From assembly GCF_927312905.1 (NCBI RefSeq), contig NZ_CAKMHQ010000006.1:1-64000 (forward strand): DNA of 64,000 nucleotides, in the 5' to 3' direction. The notes below the pieces were generated by a model. It did no database searches, was not told where the DNA came from, and saw only the letters and a list, made by a program, of their open reading frames with translations. Each line of letters starts with the position of its first letter. The first letter of the stretch is position 1. The position numbers and the translations under genes are program-made. This DNA is from Candidatus Nitrotoga sp. 1052 (lineage in GTDB: Bacteria > Pseudomonadota > Gammaproteobacteria > Burkholderiales > Gallionellaceae). Of this stretch, positions 24,903 to 31,797 are shown piece after piece.

Positions 24903-26942
24903 ATGGTAAAGAAACGTGTCGCCACCAAAACGCCCCAATCTGTAGCATCAGTGGCCAAGGAATCTGTCCCAAAAACCACGCGGCCGGAATCTGAATCTAG
25001 ACGTGAAGAGCCGGATGAAAGAAGTGTAGAGCAAAAAATTAGCAGAACGCTGGATGCTTTTCCTGACAAGATTGATCTTAAAGACTGGGAATATCTGCCT
25101 ACGCTGCAGGCCTTGCCCGACGAGATTGTTAACATCCCCGCTGTTCCCGCCATTCTTGATCAGGGCACGGAAGGCGCGTGTACGGGTTTTGCCCTCGCGG
25201 CAGTTATCAATTTCTTACTCCATCAACGCAAGCTAAAGCGTCGCATCAGTCCGCGCATGATTTATGAACTTGCCCGCCGCTATGATGAATGGCCGGGAGA
25301 AAACTATTCCGGATCCTCGGCGAGGGGCGCGATGAAGGGCTGGGAGCGCCACGGCGTATGTACGCAAACACTCTGGCCTGACCATCTGCATGGTGCGAAC
25401 AATTTTGATCAACAGCGTGCCGATGAAGCAACCCTGACACCAGGCGGGGCTTATTATCGAGTCGATTTCAGGCAGGTTCGCCATGTGCATGCGGCAATTC
25501 ATGAAGTCGGTATCGTGTATGCCACATTAATGGTGCATGCCGGATGGGGGCAGCCCGGCCCATCCACAGTTTCACTCAAAGCAGGTGCCAGCAGCAAATC
25601 CCCAAAAATTAAAATTCCCGTGATCCAGCGTAAGGGAAACGCAGATGGTGGACATGCGATAGCCCTTGTCGGCTATACCTCTCAAGGTTTCATAATCCAG
25701 AATTCATGGGGGAAGGACTGGGGCAAAGATGGGTTTGCCTTGTTGCCATACGAAGACTTCATGATTCATGCCACCGACGTTTGGGTCGCGCAACTCGGCG
25801 TGCCCGTCATGGCGGATCTCTGGGCTCAGGGCGCGGCAGACGTCACGAGCGGAACCTTCCGCGCGGGACAAGTTATCCCTCTAAACGAGATTCGGCCATA
25901 TGTCATCGATGTTGGAAACAACGGCAAACTCTCTGACCGAGGTGATTACTGGACCACGGAAGAAGACTTGAAAAGATTGTTTTTCGAAACCATTCCGGCC
26001 AAAACCAAGGATTGGGCGAAACGACGAGTGATGTTATATATTCATGGGGGTCTGAATGGTGAAGAGGATGTAGCCAAAAGGATTGTCGCATTTCGTGACG
26101 TTTGTCTTGCTAACGAAATTTACCCTCTACACATCATGTGGGAAAGCGATTGGTTCAATACCACCAAGAATATCCTCAAGGATCAGTTCGCTGCAGCTGA
26201 TGAGCGGGCGGGCGGCGCATTTCTGGACCACCTGCGCGAGGCGAAGGATCGTGTACTTGAGCTAACCTTAGCCACCCCGGGCGGAAAACTATGGGGAGAA
26301 ATGGTGGAAAACGCAGCGCTCGCCTCCAAACATGAGACAGGAGCAGTGCAGCTCCTGACAAAATATGCGAAAGAAGCGAAAGAAAGTCTTGGCAAGAAAG
26401 CGGAAGGCAATTGGGAGCTTCATGTGGTTGGCCACAGCGCCGGCTCCATATTCGCCGCACATGCCATTACGCAACTGGCCAGTCTGGGCATATCCTGGAA
26501 AACGCTTCAATTCATGGCGCCAGCAATCCGGATAGATCTGTTCAAACAGATAGTGCTGCCAAAAATAATGGATAAGACCTGTCCCAAGCCCAGCTTGTAT
26601 ATCCTGAGCAAGGTGGGAGAGCTCGACGATGATGTCGGTCCTTATGGAAAATCCCTTCTTTATTTGGTCAGCAATGCCTTCGAAGGGTCTCGGGAAGTAC
26701 CCTTGCTCGGCATGCAAAAATTTCTGGAAGAAGATCAAAAGGTGCTGAATCTTTTAAATAGTGCAGTCGATGGCCTGCCTGGCATCGTTATATCCGGGAC
26801 AGGAGACAAACCCGGAACAATGTCTAAAAGCGATACCCACGGTGGCTTTGACAACGATCCCAACACCATGAACTCGGTTCTTGTCCGGATTCTTGGTGAA
26901 TTGCCAAAGGTTCCTTTCACCGCTCGAGATCTGCATTTCTAG
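24903..26942 (+). CDS. C1 papain-like peptidase fused to an alpha/beta hydrolase
   Basis: A 679-residue two-domain protein. Residues 1-60 are Lys/Glu-rich and probably disordered; no signal peptide is seen. The papain-like domain (about 75-300) has the full catalytic set: DQGTEGACTGFALAA with Cys93, GGHAIALVGY with His251, and IQNSWGKDWGKDGF with Asn267. The second domain (about 370-640) starts RRVMLYIHGGLNGEED and contains VVGHSAGSIFAAHAI with nucleophile Ser512, plus a possible catalytic His near SDTHGGFDN (about 645). A protease and a lipase or esterase in one chain is unusual. The ribosome site AGGAGA supports ATG 24903. Substrate and partners are unknown. Confidence 0.8.
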   Translation: MVKKRVATKTPQSVASVAKESVPKTTRPESESRREEPDERSVEQKISRTLDAFPDKIDLKDWEYLPTLQALPDEIVNIPAVPAILDQGTEGACTGFALAAVINFLLHQRKLKRRISPRMIYELARRYDEWPGENYSGSSARGAMKGWERHGVCTQTLWPDHLHGANNFDQQRADEATLTPGGAYYRVDFRQVRHVHAAIHEVGIVYATLMVHAGWGQPGPSTVSLKAGASSKSPKIKIPVIQRKGNADGGHAIALVGYTSQGFIIQNSWGKDWGKDGFALLPYEDFMIHATDVWVAQLGVPVMADLWAQGAADVTSGTFRAGQVIPLNEIRPYVIDVGNNGKLSDRGDYWTTEEDLKRLFFETIPAKTKDWAKRRVMLYIHGGLNGEEDVAKRIVAFRDVCLANEIYPLHIMWESDWFNTTKNILKDQFAAADERAGGAFLDHLREAKDRVLELTLATPGGKLWGEMVENAALASKHETGAVQLLTKYAKEAKESLGKKAEGNWELHVVGHSAGSIFAAHAITQLASLGISWKTLQFMAPAIRIDLFKQIVLPKIMDKTCPKPSLYILSKVGELDDDVGPYGKSLLYLVSNAFEGSREVPLLGMQKFLEEDQKVLNLLNSAVDGLPGIVISGTGDKPGTMSKSDTHGGFDNDPNTMNSVLVRILGELPKVPFTARDLHF

Positions 26943-26987
26943 TACCGGTATTGATAACAGGGTTGATGAGATGTTTCCTCTAATAAT

Positions 26988-27275
26988 ATGAAATCGAGAT
27001 TTGCCACTCTAGTTATTTATTCATTTTGTTGTGTTTCAGCTTTTGCTGCTCCAGCTTCATGGTACCAATGGAAAAGCAAATTAAATGATGAACGATACTG
27101 CGCGCAAACTTCTCCGGGCTATGGATGGGAACAGGATAATGGTCCCTACAAAGATGCTCGTTGTGAGATTCGCGCGGTCGCCAGAAATGAAGTTGCTACT
27201 ACCAAGCCCGGCAGCAAGTCACATCCTATGCAATCTTCCGACACTTCACATTTCCCATCATCGTCTCCGCCCTGA
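26988..27275 (+). CDS. Small exported protein, unknown
   Basis: A 95-residue frame with a signal peptide (MKSRFATLVIYSFCCVSAFAA) and then ASWYQWKSKLNDERYCAQTS, GYGWEQDNGPYKDARCE and a Ser/Pro-rich tail. Two cysteines in the mature part could pair. It lies 45 bases after the peptidase-hydrolase gene, with no clear ribosome site. A MITE-like element begins 23 bases after its stop, which may have replaced its original end. Confidence 0.5.
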   Translation: MKSRFATLVIYSFCCVSAFAAPASWYQWKSKLNDERYCAQTSPGYGWEQDNGPYKDARCEIRAVARNEVATTKPGSKSHPMQSSDTSHFPSSSPP

Positions 27276-27297
27276 CTTTCGCGTGGAAACAGGTAAA

Positions 27298-27438
27298 GGG
27301 CGCCTCTAAAAATTCAAGTTTCTAGACAAAACAAGGCACGAGTAAAAAATTTGAGCGCAGCATATAGTTGATATGTAAGCGATAATTTTTTTCGAGTAAC
27401 GCCGTATTGTGACGAAAATTGGATTTTTAGAGGTGCCC
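27298..27438. mobile_element. MITE-like element, 141 bp
   Basis: Terminal inverted repeats GGGCGCCTCTAAAAAT (27298-27313) and ATTTTTAGAGGTGCCC (27423-27438) match at 15 of 16 positions; the inside is AT-rich and non-coding. No transposase is present, so it would need an IS in trans, probably of the IS5 type. Related end fragments appear at about 53014-53033 (GGATTTTTAGAAGTGCTC) and, more weakly, at 19137-19152. Confidence 0.55.
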
Positions 27439-27574
27439 TTAAGCGCACTCGAAACCATTAATGCGTTGGTTGAACACGATAAACAGACTGGAAGATCCTC
27501 GCTTCATATTGCCGATAACAAGCCCGGGTGCTTTATGATGCACGCACAATCGACAATGAACGAAGGGTATCGAC

Positions 27575-28831
27575 ATGGAAGTAAACACCATGCAAGCAAT
27601 TGGGGCAGGACTATTTGCCTTCGCGTTGCTGCATACATTTGCCGCAAAATCATTGGAAGGTCTCGCCCACCGTTACCCTCGACATGCAGGCCTGTTCCAT
27701 CTATTGGGCGAGGTTGAAGTGATTTTCGGATTCTGGGCATTCGTTCTGATTGTTGTGATGGCGCTGGTGTCGGGTGGAGCGAAAGCAATTGCTTACGCTG
27801 AGTCACGCCAGTATACGGAGCCCCTGTTCGTGTTTGTCGTAATGGTGGTAGCCGCCTCACGGCCAGTACTGGAGATCGTCAGACACTTTCTAATGTTAGT
27901 GGCGCGCCTGACACCGATACGCACTAGCCTTGCATTAGCTTGGCTGGGCTTGGCTGCGGTACCGTTGATGGGTTCGCTGATTACCGAGCCCGCTGCCATG
28001 ACGCTTGCCGCATTGATGCTGGCACCCCAGATTTTCCGGCAAGGAATACCGGAATGGCTTAAATATGGAGCACTGGGCGTGCTGTTTGTTAATGTTTCAA
28101 TTGGTGGCACGCTGACGCCTTACGCCGCACCACCGGTACTCATGGTTGCTTCGGCATGGAATTGGGATACTGCGTTCATGGCGTCAACTTTTGGCTGGAA
28201 ATCAGGCATTTCCGTGCTGATCAATGCAACGGGAATCACATTCTTGCTGCGCTCGCATATTCACGAAGAGGATGCATCCGTAATTGATGATCCCGCGCCC
28301 CAAGTTCCCTTGCTGGTCAGCGTAATCCATTTGGCGTTTTTGGCCGCTGTAGTCATCTTGGCTCATCACCCTGTGCTGTTTTTGGGATTATTCCTGTTAT
28401 TTCTCGGCTATACGCAAGCATATGAGCGATATCAAAGCCCGCTGATTCTCAAGGAGGGATTGCTGGTCGGGTTTTTTCTGGCCGGATTGGTCGTATTGGG
28501 CGGTATGCAGCAATGGTGGCTGCAACCCATCGTTTCCAGTCTCGGCCCGACAGCCTTATTCTTTGGTGCCCTCGGGCTGACCGCAATTACAGACAATGCG
28601 GCGCTCACTTATCTAGGCTCGTTGATTGTCGGCATGTCAGATCAGGCAAAGTACATGCTGGTTGCAGGTGCAGTGGCCGGGGGTGGCCTGACCGTGATTG
28701 CCAATGCGCCTAATCCGGCCGGCGTGGCACTGCTCAGGCGTGGCTTTAACGACGAATCGATTGGGGCTGTCGGTTTGCTGTTGGGTGCGCTACCGCCGAC
28801 TGCTGTTGCAGCGTTATTTTTTCTGTTGTAA
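27575..28831 (+). CDS. Putative Na+/H+ antiporter (PF07399-type membrane protein)
   Basis: A 418-residue polytopic inner-membrane protein with about ten hydrophobic segments. Recognisable segments are GEVEVIFGFWAFVLIV, GSLITEPAAMTLAALMLAPQ, NVSIGGTLTPYAAPPVLMVA, LTAITDNAALTYLGSLI and GGGLTVIANAPNPAGVALL. These charged and small-residue motifs inside membrane segments are those of the putative Na+/H+ antiporter family related to ArsB/NhaD-type carriers. The ion is inferred, not shown. It is the first of several cation-transport genes in this region. Confidence 0.82.
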   Translation: MEVNTMQAIGAGLFAFALLHTFAAKSLEGLAHRYPRHAGLFHLLGEVEVIFGFWAFVLIVVMALVSGGAKAIAYAESRQYTEPLFVFVVMVVAASRPVLEIVRHFLMLVARLTPIRTSLALAWLGLAAVPLMGSLITEPAAMTLAALMLAPQIFRQGIPEWLKYGALGVLFVNVSIGGTLTPYAAPPVLMVASAWNWDTAFMASTFGWKSGISVLINATGITFLLRSHIHEEDASVIDDPAPQVPLLVSVIHLAFLAAVVILAHHPVLFLGLFLLFLGYTQAYERYQSPLILKEGLLVGFFLAGLVVLGGMQQWWLQPIVSSLGPTALFFGALGLTAITDNAALTYLGSLIVGMSDQAKYMLVAGAVAGGGLTVIANAPNPAGVALLRRGFNDESIGAVGLLLGALPPTAVAALFFLL

Positions 28832-28916
28832 AAATTAGAGTAGTTTGTAAAGCTCTGGTACAAACTTTGCGATGGTCGAAACTGACGATTTTTCCTAGAA
28901 AGTGGATGCTCCCCTT

Positions 28917-29275
28917 TTATTTACGATCGCTGCTGCAATTTGCAGCGGCGCTTGACCAGTGATAACTCTCGGCGCGACGTTCTATCCCCGCACTAACCGC
29001 ATTAAGTTCCACATAACGCACCGCCGCCCATAGGTAAGTTTTCATCCGAGGGATTAGAAAACCCGCCCTTGCCAAGGGTGACTTTTCCAGCCTCGCACCC
29101 AGATGATGCGCTGGACATAGCTCCTGTGTAGCGGTTTCAGCATCCAATCGCAACCCGTCTTGGGTTGCCAGGACGACAGCAAGGTGAATGTGGTTGATCG
29201 TGAGGCAGTGAGCAAGTACTTCAACTTGGTGTTCGTCGCTGCACGCTTTGGGCCACGACAATTTCTGACAGAACC
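28917..29275 (-). pseudogene. RAYT/IS200-like transposase remnant
   Basis: A 5'-truncated minus-strand frame. VEVLAHCLTINHIHLAV corresponds to the His-x-His segment of Y1 transposases, and LGARLEKSPLARAGFLIPRM and RYVELNAVSAGI match the region around and after the catalytic Tyr, ending WSSAAANC. The N-terminal third is missing; the frame upstream (to about 29275) retains FWFCQKLSWPKAC. No REP repeats flank it. It is a second, older RAYT relative, different from the one at 21829. Confidence 0.7.
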
Positions 29276-29507
29276 AAAATAAGTACCGATACCTTCAAGA
29301 CACAACACGCAAAAACATGAGTACCAATTGTGCTCCACCGCACAGACAATACACCCCCCCTCAACTATTCTGTAATTGCTCCCGCTTCTTGCTATTGAGT
29401 GCAGATAGTCTGAGAAGCCTATTTGCAGTCGAAGTCTCCCCTGACAGCATTAAGCGGAGGGCTCTCCATTACCTACCTATTACTTTAATTGTTAAGGAGG
29501 TTACCCC

Positions 29508-29756
29508 ATGAACAAGTACATCGCACTAATAATCGCTTGTTGTTTTACTATTGCACTTACCGGGTGTGCAAATTCAATCCCACCGTTAAGCTGTGGTGGA
29601 ATCACTGGGAAAATGTGCCCAACAAATCAAGTTTGCGTTGATGACCCAACCGACACCTGCGATCCCAAACAAGGCGGTGCCGATTGCATAGGTATCTGCC
29701 AATCCAAAGGTATCGTAATATCCAATCAACAACCGAAAGACATGGGCCAGTATTGA
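29508..29756 (+). CDS. Small cysteine-rich lipoprotein
   Basis: An 82-residue lipoprotein behind a strong AAGGAGG ribosome site. The leader ends in the lipobox ALTGC (Cys20). The mature part is a compact Cys-rich module: LSCGGITGKMCPTNQVCVDD, then DTCDPKQGGADCIGIC, about seven cysteines plus the lipidated one. The spacing is like short Kazal/follistatin-like or metal-binding knots found in secreted proteins; I cannot assign it. It stands alone between the RAYT remnant and the LEA-type gene. Confidence 0.75.
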   Translation: MNKYIALIIACCFTIALTGCANSIPPLSCGGITGKMCPTNQVCVDDPTDTCDPKQGGADCIGICQSKGIVISNQQPKDMGQY

Positions 29757-30001
29757 AAAGGCAACTTGCAAATACGTGTTGCGTGCTGAAGGGGATGTTT
29801 TGTGATTAGTGGGGCAGTATTTGACGGTATCCCTCCTACAATCGGAGTGCGGTAGGTTGAGCTTGACGTTAAAGACGGTATCTACCGGACTAGTATAAAT
29901 AGATGTAGAAAGTGGTAATTATTGGACGCTGCTTAACAATATGGTCTGGCTTGCGGCGGTCGAAGCTACTTTAGCTCGTGCAGTTGACCTACCTATCCTT
30001 A

Positions 30002-30511
30002 ATGATGAATAGCATGAAACAACTTTGTGCAAAATCGCTGACATATGCCCACAGCAAGAATTCCGGACCATTCCTGATCCTGTTCTGTCTCTGGGTTTGC
30101 CTTGGTGCAGGTTGCACGTCGCTGCGCCAAGACTTTGAGACACCTTCGGTCGTCATCACTTCTTTCAAGCCACTGACTTCTCAGAGCCTCACACCAAGGT
30201 TTGAGATTGGCATGCGCGTAGTGAATCCCAATGCAACAAAGCTGAGTCTGCGTGGCATGAGCTACAAAGTCTTCTTAAATGATTACGAGGTAGTAGCAGG
30301 TGCGGCCAATGAGTTGCCTGTCGTGCCAGCATATGGTGAGTCAGAGATTAAGGTAGTTGCGACTGCCGGCCTGATCGAGGGTATCCGATTCGTTGATGAA
30401 CTGCTGCGGAATACATCAGGTCAAGTCGCTTACCGGATTCAGACCAAGCTTGATATCGGGGCGATGGATCCGGCAATTCGGATTGAGAAAACTGGTAGCT
30501 TTTCTCCCTAG
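30002..30511 (+). CDS. LEA type 2 family lipoprotein
   Basis: A protein of about 169 residues. The long leader ends in a hydrophobic stretch and the lipobox CLGAGC, then a beta-sandwich water-stress (WHy/LEA14) domain: VVITSFKPL, RFEIGMRVVNPNATKLSLRGMS, VFLNDYEVVAGAANE and VPAYGESEIKVVA. Such proteins are linked to desiccation and osmotic stress in plants and are common lipoproteins in bacteria, where their role is unclear. Starts at 30002, 30005 and 30014 are all possible and no ribosome site decides. Confidence 0.78.
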   Translation: MMNSMKQLCAKSLTYAHSKNSGPFLILFCLWVCLGAGCTSLRQDFETPSVVITSFKPLTSQSLTPRFEIGMRVVNPNATKLSLRGMSYKVFLNDYEVVAGAANELPVVPAYGESEIKVVATAGLIEGIRFVDELLRNTSGQVAYRIQTKLDIGAMDPAIRIEKTGSFSP

Positions 30512-30674
30512 TCGAATTGCTGTCAGCAGAAACTAGCTGCTTGGCCATCACTCATCGGGCGCGATGGAGCGCTCAGAACCTTCATCTTGCCCGTAACGGC
30601 CGCCCATCTCTACCTCATTCGGGTGTTAATTCTGCTCAAGCGGGGAGTTTTGCAAGAAGCTCTGTTAGATAATG

Positions 30675-30704
30675 CCGCTGGATTCCCACCTACACGGGAA
30701 TGAT
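30675..30704. repeat. Dispersed CATTCCCG..GGGAATCCAG repeat copy
   Basis: Read on the minus strand this is CATTCCCGTGTAGGTGGGAA followed by TCCAGC, the same family as 19163-19189 and, in expanded form, 15380-15432. It lies about 90 bases before the first antiporter gene. Confidence 0.5.
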
Positions 30705-30792
30705 GAAGTTAGAATTTATAGCGGCTCCCTTAAAAAGAGCTTGCAGGGTCGTTGTACTATCCAGCCGTCCACCCTGCAAGGAGATGCCCGAC

Positions 30793-31797
30793 ATGCTACT
30801 CTGGTTGCAACTTCTGATTTGCCTTGCCGTCATCGGCTATGCGGGCTACTTTCTTTCCCGCTATGGAGACATCATCGCCGAAAAAACCGGCATGTCTGCC
30901 TCTTGGGTCGGTCTCATCCTGCTGTCTACTGCCACCTCGCTGCCTGAGTTGGTGACCGGCATTTCCGCCGTCACGTTCGCCAACGCGCCTAACATCGCCG
31001 TCGGCGATGTGCTGGGCAGCACGGTGTTTAACCTCTTTATTCTGGTAATAGTGGATGCGCTGTACCGGCGCGAGACCCTGTATAGCCGCGCCGCTCAGGG
31101 GCATATCCTGTCGGCTTCACTGGGCACGATCCTAATCGCTTTCGCAGGCTTCAGCCTGCTGCTGGATCAGGCGGGTATGAGCCCGGCATGGGGACATGTG
31201 GGGCTTTACTCACCGTTCATCGTGCTGGTCTACTTCGTTGCGATGCGCGCCGTTTACAGCTACGAACGCCGCACCCTGTCTGAATACACCGAGGTGTCCG
31301 CCGAGCGTTATCCGGATGTGATGCTGGGTAGCGCAGTTAAAGGTTACGCGCTGGCAGCTACAGCAGTGGTGATAGCGGGTTCCTGGCTACCGTTTATCGC
31401 CAAGGATATTTCCGACTTGATGGGTTGGGGGCAAAGTTTTGTCGGAACCTTGCTGGTGGCGGCGGTAACCTCCGCCCCCGAAGCGGCAGTCACCATCTCG
31501 GCACTGCGTATCGGAGCGCTGGACATGGCCATCGCCAACCTGCTGGGCAGCAACTTGTTCGACATCGTCATTCTGTCGGTGGATGATGTGCTTTACACCA
31601 AGGGCCCTCTGCTTGCGCACGTCGATACCAGCCACGCGCTGACCGCATTTACCGCGGTGATGATGAGCGCCTTGGTAACTGCGGGTTTTATATTCCGTCC
31701 GCAAAGGCGCTCCGTGCTGGGACTTACCTGGGTGAGCCTGGGGTTGTTCCTGCTGTATATACTCAACACTTGGATTCTCATTCATCATGGACAATAG
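30793..31797 (+). CDS. Sodium/calcium antiporter (CaCA/YrbG family), copy 1
   Basis: A 334-residue membrane antiporter. The AAGGAG ribosome site at 30778-30783 sets the start at ATG 30793 rather than 30700 or 30784. The two inverted alpha repeats of the family are clear: LSTATSLPELVTGISAV with NIAVGDVLGSTVFNL (about 40-80), and VTSAPEAAVTISAL with MAIANLLGSNLFDIVIL (about 225-260). In the second repeat the usual GSN.FN is GSNLFD, a Asp-for-Asn change. It overlaps the ATPase gene by 11 bases. It probably exchanges Ca2+ for Na+ or H+. A damaged copy about 90% identical is at 39572. Confidence 0.88.
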   Translation: MLLWLQLLICLAVIGYAGYFLSRYGDIIAEKTGMSASWVGLILLSTATSLPELVTGISAVTFANAPNIAVGDVLGSTVFNLFILVIVDALYRRETLYSRAAQGHILSASLGTILIAFAGFSLLLDQAGMSPAWGHVGLYSPFIVLVYFVAMRAVYSYERRTLSEYTEVSAERYPDVMLGSAVKGYALAATAVVIAGSWLPFIAKDISDLMGWGQSFVGTLLVAAVTSAPEAAVTISALRIGALDMAIANLLGSNLFDIVILSVDDVLYTKGPLLAHVDTSHALTAFTAVMMSALVTAGFIFRPQRRSVLGLTWVSLGLFLLYILNTWILIHHGQ

